NCBI GenBank assembly: GCA_020746105.1
Contig: CM036617.1
Location: 43,491,898-43,555,897 of the forward strand
Direction of reading: 5' to 3'
DNA: 64,000 nucleotides
From: Trogon surrucura
Lineage: Eukaryota > Chordata > Aves > Trogoniformes > Trogonidae
In this document: positions 10,477 to 21,146 of the stretch, piece after piece
Layout: each line of letters opens with the position of its first letter
How positions within the stretch are numbered: position 1 is the first letter of the stretch
The notes under the pieces: generated by a model
Database searches by the model: none
Seen by the model: only the letters and a program-made list of their open reading frames with translations
Told to the model about the DNA's origin: nothing
Program-made: the position numbers and the translations under genes

Positions 10477-13400
10477 ATGAGTAAAAAAGGTGAAGGTTGT
10501 GGTTGCCTACAATAGGCGTCTAGCATCATTTTAACACACCTGAACATCCTGTTTAACCTATAAGTTGTGACATGAATGACTGAACATTTTGTGTAGGTTT
10601 CCTGTGATAGACTAGCACCTGATGAATATATTGTATGACATCAGGTATCCACATTTGTTAACTGAGTCCCAATATAGATATTTAACTTCCCATTGTTAGG
10701 ACTATAAATGTAGGGGTCAATTCACTAGTCCATAGAGAGTTTTCTGGGGCTAATGGACCTTGGGTATTTTACCTCACATCTATCTACCATGCTGGAAGGG
10801 TATTTGTCTTTTGCAAGCTTTATTTCATATCTAACAGAAACTCGTGAGGCTGCCTTGAATGCTCTGAATATGACTAAAGTGCTTTGAGTGTGAGCAGCTG
10901 AACCAAGCACTCAGGAGCTGCATTAATGATAAAGAAATCTTGCATCTTAAATTAGAGGTGTCTGTTACCTGGCACAGATTGCTGCTTGACTACTGTGACT
11001 TAGTTCTCCAGGCACAGGCATCTAATATCATTCTCCACCTGAGAGGACCCCACACACCTGAGACATCTGTTTAGAGTTAACAGATACAGCAGAGTACTTA
11101 GCAGAGATTTATAATCTATTGGGGTAACTGTCAGAGGCTAGGCAGGATTTTCAAGGAAGTCTCAAACAGAAAAGAATCTTGTATATAAGCAACCACATTA
11201 AACCTAAGAGATTTACTATGTATCTAATTTTCAATATTTCTATCATTTTTTTGGTATCATATTTAAAGTTGTTAAAACCAGTAAAAGTAATTGTAAAACA
11301 AAATATTGCTGAGTACAGACAATAATGAAAATTTCTGTTACACTGAGAGTGAGAGAAAAATTGTGACGGCTCCCTTTAGACCACTTCTGTGAGTGGATAT
11401 CTCATAGAAGAGACCATATGTCTAACATTGACGTATTTCCTTAAACCAAAGAAAAATATAGTCAGATCTTAAATTCATAGAAGTCATTTAGGATTTTGCC
11501 ACTGACTTTAGGAGGGCCAGTAATTAGCCCAGGGAAACACTGATATATATTTTTCTTTCCTCTCATTAATAAACTATGCCTGTACAGAAATTCTAAATGA
11601 AAAATTAAAAGAAAAAAAAAAATAGCCACGGTATTATGATGTCAAAATCTGCAGTTTCCCTGAAACAATGCTTTTAAGATTTTTAGTTTAATCATTGAAA
11701 TAAACTGAATTAACAATGAAATAAAAATGCCTCAAGAAACAACCTTTTTAAAAACGTGTTGCTGTAGTCTCTCTTTTTAGTGTCTGTTAAAAGAATCCTC
11801 AAGAGATAAACAATTCTGAATACTATATAAGTGGCTAATATAAAAATTGTCACTATAGCAATCATCTGCACTAGTAATGCTCCTGCTACCCAGGGGCTTG
11901 TGCATGAACTTGAGTATTCCTTGCAATGAATGGAAACACATAATGGAAAAAGTAAGAAGAGGATGTCCTTATTACCTTGACTTGAGTTCTAATCTTTAAG
12001 TTAGTGCATGCCTTACGTGGTCTGGTGGTTCAAGACCTTGGACAGCTTTTACGATACAAAGAGTCATTAACATTGTTTTTTGGCTATGTTTTTATTTTAG
12101 TGCTATACATAGTTGACCTGTTTCAAGGGTCTTTACAGAAGACCTGTTTCAGAGACTTTAACTTGCAGAATTCCCAAAGACTTTACCTTCTTCATGTGGC
12201 ACAATCTGATGCAAGGTGAAGGGTGAGAGAAGAAACAAAATGGGTAATATGACACCATAGATTTTTATATAACAAAAGATGTATGATAAACATAAGCTAT
12301 GTTATAGCTATGTACATGCTTCTTCCATCTTATTTTGATTTTAGCTTTATAGTTACTTGTGGCTACATAGATGGTGTCTAGTCTTAGGTCTGAAGGGAAG
12401 TAGAAGCTAAAAACAAGAAGTCAGTTCTCAGCAGGGGTTGAAAGGAGAAGAGTGAATTTTCATTCTGAGGTTTCGCAGGAACAGATGGACCTGGGCTAGT
12501 TGGAGAAGGAGGAAAGGGATACACAACAGTTTGCATATTTGCTGAACACAGTTTGCTTGTGTAAGTGAGGAAGAGGAGACTGACTTGGCTCAGTTCAGTT
12601 GCCTGCAGAAGAGACTGCTTTTAGAGTTTGCAGAGATCAGATGCCAGGCTGCCAGCAGCTGCTGTAGAAGGTTGTGGATCTCCTGTAGGTCTCATGACAC
12701 AGAAAAGTCAGGCCAAATATGAGGTTTTCCGTATACATCTGGTTGTCTCAAGTGATAACCAGTTACTGTACTTAGGCAACTTTGACAGAGAAAAAAGACA
12801 GGGTGACTGTAGGGATCTATATCTGTGCTAGCCACTTTAAATACGCTCTATCACTGATGGAGAGCAAAAACACTTCTAGATGTGAAGAATATTTTCCACT
12901 AATGGAGCTCTGAAAGAGTGCAGGTGAATAGGTCTTACACATGACTATTTCTCTCCATTTTCTGAAAAAAAAAGCATAGGCTGAGAAGTCGACACTAGCA
13001 CTGGCAGAGTCACGATATTTCTGAAGTATTCAGGTTCAGGATGGAGTATCAGGCACGGCCAGGGTTGTGAGCAGGGGATTGGCATATCAGTTTGAGGGTC
13101 TAAAGAGTGGCAATTGACATAATGAATTAATTTTAACATAATCTGGAAAGAGTGGATTTAAAGGAGGCAATGAAGAAGAAAATGTTAGTAAGGAAACCAG
13201 AGGCAGATATCTCAAGCCTGCAACTTAAGAATTTTTTCCACTCATAAAGAAAGCTTGATTGTTGGAGTGAGAACAAAAGATCTCTCGTTCTGTCACTGCC
13301 ACTAGTTTTAGGACAGGCAATGTCTGATTTAGATATTGGTGCCTTAGTTTCCTCAGATCAGAGCAGGAAAATCTAATGCTTTAAATAATTCTGCAACATA

Positions 13401-14501
13401 TTAAGGTGAAATATTACAGAAAAATTTCTAAACATATAAACTGTTTTTTTTGTCACATATTTGTCAGTTAAATTCTGCAAGAGGGCAGTCTGAACAGAAA
13501 ATTACTATTTGAATTGCTAAGAGGAGTAACAAGTAGTAACAATAATTACAAACAAAGTTATAATAACTGACTAAGCCTGTTTTAAAATTATATAAAATCC
13601 AGTTTATGGAAATACATACACAGCTTGCTGTTGTGGGGTTTTAATCCAGTAGGTGTAAAATTGAAATCCTTACATTACTATGGGAGAACTATTTTAGGTA
13701 ATTAGGGGAAAACCTGTGTAAGATGTGCTAGACATAAAACAACCAGGGTAAAGAATTAAACTCTGATCAGAATAGGATGTTATAATCTATGCAGAATACA
13801 AGATGATTTTAAGTGGTGAACTACATTAGTTTTGAGCAGTTTCATGTTATGATTTAGACAATTTTCTCTAGCGCTAATACATCAGCATTTGCAGTCTCCA
13901 GTTCCAACATTTTCCGCTTCCCCATCCATTATCCGTTACTATGAACACCATTAAGAACATTCCTCTGCACTAACTGGAGAGAGGTCTTTGAATCTTGGTT
14001 TGCTCTTCAGATTCGTCTAGCTCTAAACTTTGTTGTGCGTTAATTATGAGGTTTTGAGCTGACATATTCATTGTATACTTCTAAATGTTGAAAGAATTGA
14101 ATCCCATTCTTAAGCAGCTTTTCCTTGTACTTGGGGACTAGATGCCACTGCCAAATTGCAGATTGTAGATGTTGATTGCAGATAATTAAATCTGGTTGTT
14201 TCTGTGCACAATTCTACATCTATCTAGGTATTTACTTTACAATTAAAGTCAATAAAGATCTAGCAATAACTAGTGAGAGGGGTTTAGAGAGCAATTTAAT
14301 TCGCTGGAAACTAGACAGTTACTTTTGTTCATGTTACATTTTCTAGTCTCACTTAATGAAAGTCCACTAAAATGCCTAAATTTTGGTATTTAAATGTAGC
14401 TAAACAAGACCTTCTTCTGTGGTTTTCAGAAGTAGCTGCTTCTTTCATATGTCTGTATGGAAAAGTATCAGGTATTTTCTACAAGAAAAAAAAATGTATG
14501 T
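10477..14501. other. 4 kb non-coding stretch, no recognised repeat
   Basis: I see no CR1, LTR or SINE motif. Short frames at 12004-12219, 12628-12831 and 12945-13139 show no domain. The part at 12540-12830 has more balanced base composition than its surroundings and could be an old unrecognised repeat. Confidence 0.45.
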
Positions 14502-14900
14502 GAATCACAGAACCACAGAATTGCCTAGACCTTTAAGATCTGTACCTGAAGGGGGCCTACAGGAAAGCTGGGGAGGGGCTGTTTACAAGGGTGTGTAACA
14601 ACAGGACAAGGGGCAATGGTTTTAAGCTAGAGCAGGGTGGATTTAGATTGGATATTAGGAAGAAGTTCTTTACAATGAGAATGATGAACCACTGAAACAG
14701 GTTGCCTGGAGAGGTGGTGGAAGCTCCATCCCTGAAGACATTCAGGGTTAGGTTTGATGGAGCTCTGAAGAACCTAATCTAGTTAAAGATGTACCTGCTC
14801 ACTGCAGGGGCTTTGGACTAGGTGACCTTCAAACACTTTCAATGAATCTATGATCATCGAATCCAATCATTAACCTAAAACTGACAAAGTTGGGTGCCCC
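14502..14900 (-). mobile_element. CR1: Older CR1 fragment, interrupted by another CR1
   Basis: Two short pieces on the minus strand, 14502-14540 (tgaatcacagaaccacagaa ... ctttaagatc) and about 14855-14900 (atcgaatccaatcattaacc ... actgacaaagt). Joined, they match the 3' end of the CR1 at 28337, which reads ctttaagatcattgagtcc and then accattaagctaacactgac. The gap between them is filled by a plus-strand CR1. Confidence 0.78.
14541..14854 (+). mobile_element. CR1: CR1 LINE 3' end inserted into an older CR1
   Basis: Plus-strand CR1, 5'-truncated. It runs from tgtacctgaagggggcctac through the block aggaaagctggggagggg, the end of ORF2 (gaagttctttacaatgag, ggttgcctggagaggtgg) and the 3' UTR to aatctatgat. 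The ORF2 frame has stops and frameshifts. GATC occurs at both edges, so the insertion had either a 4 bp duplication or none. Confidence 0.87.
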
Positions 14901-15577
14901 TATTAGACAGATTTCATTCCACCTTGAGTCTTGCTGCTGCAGCACTGTGGGATAGTTGTGTGTAATGCACTTACAGAAAAAAATATCATGGGAGTGCAAG
15001 AGAGAAATAAAATATGATATTGTCATGGCAGAAACTAGTTTGCATGTATTACAGGTAATTAAATGTAATAGATGTAAAGTGACAGTTACCATGTAGTTAC
15101 AAGTTGGTAGAAGAAGAAAATGTGTTCTCCAACAACAGAGAAGAGTATGGAAGGAAATTCTGGTCTAGAATTTCTGATTTGTTTGCTTTTAAGGTCCTAG
15201 ATTCTATTAAGACTTCATGCAGGCAGCACATTGTGAAAAGAGGAACTTCGGTTATTCACTCTAATTGCAAAGATCAAGAGGAACTTTGGTACAAACTGTA
15301 GTTAGATTAAGTGGCTCAATTGATTTTGAGTTTTCTGAGTAATGCAAGCCAACCCAGTCCTGAAGAAGGTAGAACATATTCACAGATCTCAGCAGTCATA
15401 AGGGTATATGAGTCAGAAGATATGATTTGGGGAGAATCAGCATAGAAACAGATATAAAAGTGTCTAATGACAGTATAAAGGTCAGTATATAAAGGACAAT
15501 GGTTGTCTAGCACTGGAGAGGAATATATAAGCTTCTCTGATACCATTGGACTAGATATTTAGGCCTGGCTTTTTATA
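14901..15577. other. Non-coding stretch, nothing recognised
   Basis: Short frames at 15104-15301 (plus) and 15316-15546 (minus) carry no motif. No repeat family recognised. Confidence 0.45.
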
Positions 15578-15579
15578 TA

Positions 15580-15908
15580 CAGGTGCAAGAAAAATGAATC
15601 CCTCCTGAACGATGCACAGGTCTCATCCACAGCTACAGGAAGTGCCTGTTTGAGGTTATCGATGCCAAGGGAGTTAACCAGTTCTTGATTACAAGGGTCC
15701 ACTTACTTTTTCCACTAGCATTTTGAATGGTGAAAGAGTGCGTTCAATAAAGACATGGGGGATCAGAATTATTTTTTTTGTTATTATTTTAGGCACAATA
15801 TATTTGTCAATATTCTTGACTTAGTTCACTGTCAGATCACATTTTATGTCAAATTAATGCAGAACACCATGAAGTTCCAAAAGGTTCATATACCTTTTCT
15901 TGCAACTG
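15580..15908 (+). mobile_element. Tc1/mariner-type DNA transposon relic, internally deleted
   Basis: The 329 bp element starts CAGGTGCAAGAAAAA (15580-15594) and ends with the reverse complement of CAGTTGCAAGAAAAG (15894-15908). That is 13 of 15 matching terminal bases. A TA dinucleotide lies on each side (15578-15579 and 15909-15910), the target duplication used by Tc1/mariner elements. Inside, agctacaggaagtgcctgtt and gaggttatcgatgccaaggg resemble the end of a Tc1 transposase gene and its 3' flank as I remember them. AATAAA follows at 15747-15752. The motif gggtccacttactttttcca (around 15695) is a second, internal copy of the subterminal repeat, as in elements with IR/DR ends. Almost all of the transposase is missing. 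The exact family name is not known to me. Confidence 0.72.
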
Positions 15909-15910
15909 TA

Positions 15911-16560
15911 AATTTCCATTGTTATCTCTGGACTTAGAGGACAAGTGAGTTACTCTTTGTCATGAGATTGCCATAAGATATTGTGGATCATGAACAGCTA
16001 AAACATTTTCGTATTTTCTGTCTCAGTTTTGTGGATTATTGAGCCTCTAGTTTATTATTGAGGAAGAGACAAATTAGTAGATGTTAATAAGCAAATAGTG
16101 TAGAAAGGTTTGTATGAACAGAAATGTTCGGGTTTCTTTTTCCCTACAGGCATCTTGAACAGAATCCGTACGGCTAGTTTTATTTCCTATTTATGCTGAT
16201 CTTTCTACAGCTATGTTCAGAGAGTGTAAAGGCTTCTTTCTTTCAGAAATGCAAGAAGTTGGTTTTGTTTCTTCAAAGTACTATTGCCAAAAAAAGCATT
16301 GCAATAATTCAGTTTTATGGAAAGGTTAAAGCAAAGTACAATATTTCATTATGTTTGTATCAATATTCCAAAATAGTAATAATACATGCAAATGCATATA
16401 TGCACGTGTACAGAGTGTAGCATCTCCTCAAATTGAACTGTAGATGAATTCATAGAGGAGGAATTTTATAGAGAGGATTGACAAGATTCAGAAAGTCATT
16501 TGTCACTGATGGGAACATCTATAGGATTAAACCCCAAAAATATCAATTTAGACAGAATCC
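15911..16560. other. Non-coding stretch before the large CR1
   Basis: Nothing recognised. The right edge is approximate, because the 5' limit of the CR1 ORF1 remnant fades out between 16480 and 16575. Confidence 0.4.
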
Positions 16561-16574
16561 AAACTTGTATGACT

Positions 16575-16955
16575 CAAGTCTCTTGTAAGAGAGTTAAGAA
16601 CAGACACTGCTAGGAACAAAGAATTAAAAAGAGACTCAGAGAATTAAAAAGGACTCAGAGAATTAAAAAGGACTTTAAGTTGTTAGGCCAGGTGAACAAA
16701 GGATCGGGGGCACAGGTAGTTTTCTCATCTATCCCTTTAGTAGGTGACAGGAATAGTGAAAGGAAAAGAAAAGTACATGCAGTTAATGCATGGCTCAAAG
16801 ACTGGTGCCTCCAGCAACGTTTTGGGTATTATGATCACGGGGAAGTTTATGCAGTACTGGGCATGAGAGATATAGATGGTGTAGAGCTGTCTAAGAGAGG
16901 GAGGAGAATACTTGCTGGAGAGTTGGCGGGATTAATAGATAGGGCTTTAAACTAA
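16575..16955 (+). pseudogene. CR1 ORF1 C-terminal fragment (esterase-like domain)
   Basis: CR1 ORF1 encodes an RNA-binding accessory protein with a C-terminal SGNH-type esterase domain. The frame from about 16620 to the stop after 16952 reads KKDFKLLGQ, then GAQVVFSSIPLVGDRN, NAWLKDWC, FGYYDHGEVY and the closing GVELSKRGRRILAGELAGL, all characteristic of the ORF1 end. The catalytic D-x-x-H motif near the end is usually DGVHLS; here it is DGVELS, so the His is lost. Just upstream, three near-copies of actcagagaattaaaaag (16628-16670) expand the coding frame. The block resembling GTNDTARN (aacagacactgctaggaac, around 16600) is in another frame, so a frameshift separates it. The N-terminal half of ORF1 is missing. 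Confidence 0.78.
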
Positions 16956-17056
16956 GTTGGAAGGGGGAAGGGGATAAAACCCGAGTCTCTACACATGAGC
17001 CAAGGGGAAGTATCCCAGGGTTAGGGGTAAAAGGCACAAGCAACGGTAACAGATGC

Positions 17057-17736
17057 TCCATTAAATCTCTGAAGTGTCTGTATACCAATGCAAGAAGCAT
17101 GGGGAATAAGCAGGGAGAATTAGAAGTCTATGTGCAGCTGGAGAACTATGATCTTATTGCAATTACAGAGACGTGGTGGGACAGCTCACATAACTGGAAT
17201 GTGGGCCTTGATGGTTATGCTCTTTTTAGGAAAGACAGGTCGATGAGGCGAGGTGGGGGAGTTGCTCTGTACGTGAGAGAGCAACTGGAGTGTATTGAGA
17301 TCCATCCAGGGGCAGATGAGGAGCAAGTAGAGAGTTTATGGGTAAGAATTAAGGGGCAGGCTAGCTTAGGTGATACTGTGGTGGGGGTCTACTATAGACC
17401 ACCTGATCAGGAGGAGGAAGTTGATGAGACCTTTTACAGGCAGATGACAGCAGCCTCTCAGTCCCAGGCCCTGGTTCTCATGGGGGATTTCAACTACCCA
17501 GATGTTTGCTGGAAGTCCCACACAGCCAGCCATCCTCAGTCCAGGAGGTTCCTCCAGTGCATCGATGATAACTTTTTGATGCAAATGGTGGATGAGCCAA
17601 CCAGGAGAGGAGCGCTGCTGGACCTTGTGTTCACCAACAAGGAAGGTCTGGTTGAAGCAGTGAAGGTTGAGGGCAACCTTGGCTGCAGCGACCATGAGAT
17701 AGTGGAGTTCAGGATCCTGTGCGGTAAACAGAATAG
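17057..17736 (+). pseudogene. CR1 ORF2 fragment: APE-type endonuclease
   Basis: The endonuclease nicks target DNA to start CR1 insertion. The frame is open with no stop from KCLYTNARS (upstream of the ATG at 17099) to the breakpoint. With residue numbers from that ATG, the APE-type motifs are in order: ITETWW (22-27), GGGVALYV (52-59), VYYRPP (97-102), [10 protein letters not shown] (129-138), LLDLVFTN (173-180) and GCSDHE (195-200). The Glu, Asp-Asn and Asp-His residues of the active site are all kept. Homology ends near residue 210. The last ~20 residues (KYLHKQNSK...) come from a 24 bp duplication and from antisense reverse-transcriptase sequence. It cannot make a working ORF2 protein, as the reverse transcriptase is on the other strand. 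Confidence 0.87.
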
Positions 17737-18944
17737 CAAGTACCTACATAAACAGAATAGCAAGACCTACTTGCTACTCCCCTTCTAATACACCCCAGGA
17801 TGCCATTGGCCTTCCTGGCCACAAGGGCACAATGCTGGCTCATGGCCATCCTGCTGTCCACCAAGACTCCCAGGTCCCTTTCCCCTACACTGCTCTCTAA
17901 TAAGTCATTCCCCAACTTATACTGGAACCTGGGGTTGTTCCTACCCAGATGCAAGACTCTACATTTACCCTTGTTATATTTCATTAAATTTTTCCCCACC
18001 CAACCCTCCAGCCTGTCCAGGTCTCGCTGAATGGCAGCACAGCCTTCTGGAGTGTCAGCCACTCCTCCCAGCTTGGTGTCATCAGCAAACTTGCTGATAG
18101 TACTCTCTAGTCCCTCATCCAAGTCACTGATGAATATATTGAATAATACTGGTCCCAGTACCGACCCTTGAGGGACTCCACTGGATACAGGCCTCCAACC
18201 AGACTCCGCCCCATTGACCACGACTCTTTGACTTCTTCCCCTTAGCCAGTTCACAATCCACCTCACTACTTGAGAGTCTAGACCACACTTCCTCAATGTA
18301 GCAGCAAGGATGCTGTGGGAGACGGTGTCAAATGCTTTACTGAAGTCAAGGTAGACCACATCCATCGCTCGGCCATCATCTATCCACCTTGTTATATCCT
18401 CATAAAAGGCTATGAGGTTAGTCAAGCACAACTTCCCTTTGGTGAAGCCATGTTGACTGTCTCTAATGACCCTCTTATCCTTGATATGCCTTGAGATGGC
18501 ACCAAGGATAAGTCGTTCCATCACTTTCCCAGGGATGGAGGTGAGGCTGACCGGTCTATAGTTTCCCGGGTCCTCCTTCTTGCCCTTTTTGAAGACTGGA
18601 GTGACATTTGCTTCCCTCCAGTCCTCAGGCACCTCTCCCGTCTCCCAAGACTTGGTAAAGATGATGGAGAGTGGTCTAGCAATGACATCAACCAGCTCCC
18701 TCAGCACCTGTGGATGCATCCCGTCTGGACCCATGGATTTATGGATGTCCAGATTGCTTAATTTGTCCCTAACCCAGTCCTCATCGACTAAAGCAAACTC
18801 CTCCACTGCCCTGACTTCCTCTGGGGCCTCAGGGGAACGGGGCTCCTCAGGACAGCCTCCAGCAGAGTAGACAGAGACAAAGAAGGCATTCAGTAACTCT
18901 GCCTTCTCTGTATCTTCTGTCACCAAGGCACCCACTTCATTCAT
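17709..18944 (-). pseudogene. CR1 ORF2 fragment: reverse transcriptase, uninterrupted 411 codons
   Basis: The reverse transcriptase copies CR1 RNA at the nicked target. The frame has no stop or frameshift over 411 codons. Motifs in order are GPDGMHP (72-78), NYRPVSLTS (128-136), QHGFTKGK (164-171), [11 protein letters not shown] (198-208, first catalytic Asp), [11 protein letters not shown] (255-265), [10 protein letters not shown] (285-294, catalytic Asp pair) and GKCRVLHLG (326-334). Homology begins at the first residues and ends near residue 394 (VASRS). The remaining residues, with CYSVY twice, are the 24 bp duplication read backwards. The ATG at the start is internal to ORF2 and not a true start. 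No endonuclease is joined to it, so it is a fragment, but the open core suggests recent insertion. Confidence 0.9.
17725..17770 (+). repeat. 24 bp direct duplication at the CR1 breakpoint
   Basis: taaacagaatagcaag occurs at 17725-17740 and again at 17749-17764. The first copy is followed by tacctaca and the second by acctac, so the unit is 24 bp with one base missing in copy 2. It lies exactly where plus-strand endonuclease gives way to minus-strand reverse transcriptase. Confidence 0.85.
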
Positions 18945-18955
18945 CCATAGTACAA
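17750..18955 (-). mobile_element. CR1: CR1 LINE, reverse transcriptase part, inverted
   Basis: A minus-strand CR1 segment of about 1.2 kb that covers the reverse transcriptase domain of ORF2. It is cut at both ends: it starts after the endonuclease-RT linker and stops before the C-terminal end of ORF2 and the 3' UTR. Its 3'-most end touches the 3'-most end of the plus-strand endonuclease piece. Confidence 0.87.
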
Positions 18956-20930
18956 GTGATACCGAACAAGTGGAAATTTAAATCTTCTGCTCTGTTACTG
19001 TGTTGTGCTCCTGGTTTTAGTTCCATGCTCAAATTCCATCTCAGCAACGATAAGTAAATCCTTGTAGAAGATTTGCAGATCTGTTAATGGTCTGGAAATG
19101 CTGTAGTCTCTTGAAGCTCAGACGTACCATAAGATGAAGAAAATACGAATGACACATTTTATGTGATTATTTCTATTTTCTTGATCAAAAGGTTCCTTTC
19201 CGAAAGCAGCTCAGTCAACCCCTGCCTGATAACAAGGCTACAATGAGAATAAATAAAACAGAGATTGAAGGATAATGTCATATTAGTAGTCTTGGTGCAT
19301 GCAAGCACAGAGCTTCATAGTATTAAAAAGACTAAGAAAAAAAAAAAAACAAAAAACAAAACCCCATCTCCACCCCAGGAGCTCTAATCTCTAAAGTGTC
19401 TTTAAAGACCCTGTCACAAACTAAAATTAGAACTGGCATAGTAACTTTGTACAACAAAACAGTGACTTCTGGAGTTTGAATCCAATGCCTTAATGTCCTC
19501 CAGCATGAGTGACACACGTTGTTGATTTATTTATAACAACTCCTTTGTGCAGTAGTGTAAATCATCACTAAAAATAGAGGAAGTGACAGAATACAGTGGC
19601 CACAGCGAACACAATTTTTCCACACTTCTTTAATAAGAATGCATCTCTGAGGGGGCTTCAGGAGCTAACAGCTCATATATCAGTGATTGTTGACAAAGTA
19701 CAAAGTAGTGTTAGTCCTTAAGGTAATTCTTTCAAACACTGGGATCAGCAGCATCAAGAGAAAACCATTCTTAACGCATAAATGGGAAAAAATAAGTGAT
19801 AATAGACATATAAGCATTTCAAAGTTTGCTGGAGACGGAAAAAAAAACCCTCAGTATTCTGAAACCTTATAAAAAGATTGAAATATGAAAGAATTAAAAA
19901 CTGTAGATGTTGTCTAAAGCAAAGACCAATACAATGGTAGCGGATCTGAGTTTTGAAATTTACAACAGAAAACTTTGTTTCAGCTAGCCTTTCTGCTCTC
20001 ATGAACATAACTCTTTTAACACTTCAGGTTACATTTTCCAATGCTTCATTTTCCAAGCTCACAAATTCCATGTTTTATGCTGCCTCTGTGTTTCCTTTCT
20101 ATCAGGAAAATAAGGTTCTGAGTTGGCTGTCTAAAAAGAGACACCTGGAGACACAACGATTCAGTGTAGGACATTCCAACTTTCTGATATCTGATTAAAG
20201 CACCTATTATTGACTGCAAGTGTTGGTCATTGGATGCCTGTTTCCTTCCTTTATGTGAAACAAAGTGGTGACACTGTTTCAATATCAGATTCTTCTTTAT
20301 ACATGTTCACATCACTAAGAACTCACACACTTGATTTTACCAGTGCTCTGCGAAGGGGCAAAGATTCATTAAGCATGGCACTATCTTCTGTGTTTCCTTC
20401 AGGCAATGATAAGATACATGATCTATTGAAGATACAGACTTAGTGGAGGTTTAGCTCCTATCTGAGGGCAGATGTAAGCCCTGAGTACTACAGATATAAG
20501 TCACACTGAGTACTTCAGTATACCAAGGCCCTAACACTAATGCTTTCATATTAGTATATATTTATATTTATATACATATATATATATATAAATTTTATAT
20601 TAGTATATATCCTGACACATCAGAAATACTTAGCAGGTGGCAGAAAATAGACACAATATGTAATGTTACTAGTCAAATCTAGAAGTGAAAATTATTCCTA
20701 ACTTGATCCTAAACTGCTGTCCAGTAGTGCTTCCTAGGTGAATATGTATCCTTTCCAGACGATTCTTCTGCTAACACAATATTTTTGAGACCAGTTTCTG
20801 TTCTCTCAGCATTTTTTCAATAGACCCTATACGGATGGTGTTCCAACTGCAATAGTAATTAAAATTGAGAGTCTCCAGAGTCAAAGTTGTATATAATCAC
20901 TTCAAATCATAAATTTGAACGACATACTAA
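18956..20930. other. Non-coding stretch, nothing recognised
   Basis: A-rich run at about 19334-19360 and a (TA)n run at about 20571-20590. Several short frames between 19687 and 20443 overlap on both strands and have no domain. Confidence 0.45.
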
Positions 20931-21146
20931 TCTTGGATCCAATATCCACTTAGATATCATATTCTAAAGTAATAATTTGTGTCTATGATAGTGTATTTCT
21001 TAGATATCATAACCTGGGCTAGGCATTGAATCACAGAATCTTGGATCCAATATCCACTTAGAGATCATATGGTAAAGTAATGCTTTGTATCTATGATAGT
21101 CTATTTCTTAGATATCATAACCTGGGTTAGGCACTGAATCACGGTG
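20931..21146 (+). repeat. 108 bp tandem duplication
   Basis: tcttggatccaatatccact starts at 20931 and again at 21039. The two units continue in parallel through tctatgatag and tagatatcataacctggg to ggcat/ctgaatcac. There are about ten differences between the copies, so the duplication is not very recent. The edge holds a gaatcacagaat motif like a CR1 tail. Confidence 0.88.

Larger units (their letters stand above)
16570..17766 (+). mobile_element. CR1: CR1 LINE, ORF1 tail and ORF2 endonuclease part
   Basis: A plus-strand CR1 segment that holds the C-terminal part of ORF1, the spacer and the N-terminal endonuclease of ORF2. It stops abruptly near 17736-17766, where sequence from a minus-strand CR1 reverse transcriptase begins. 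The usual ~150 codons between endonuclease and reverse transcriptase, and the 3' UTR, are absent. Both halves are well preserved, so this is among the younger CR1 copies in the window. Confidence 0.87.

Noticed and set aside
17099-17788. 229-codon open frame as a host nuclease gene
   Set aside because: It is the CR1 endonuclease domain, and the last codons are antisense reverse-transcriptase sequence.
17709-18944. 411-codon open frame as a host gene
   Set aside because: The motifs are those of CR1 reverse transcriptase and the start codon is internal to ORF2; the frame ends in the rearrangement junction.
16570-18955. Simple twin-priming inversion of a CR1
   Set aside because: Twin priming joins 5' ends head to head and keeps a 3' tail; here the 3' sides meet and no tail is present.
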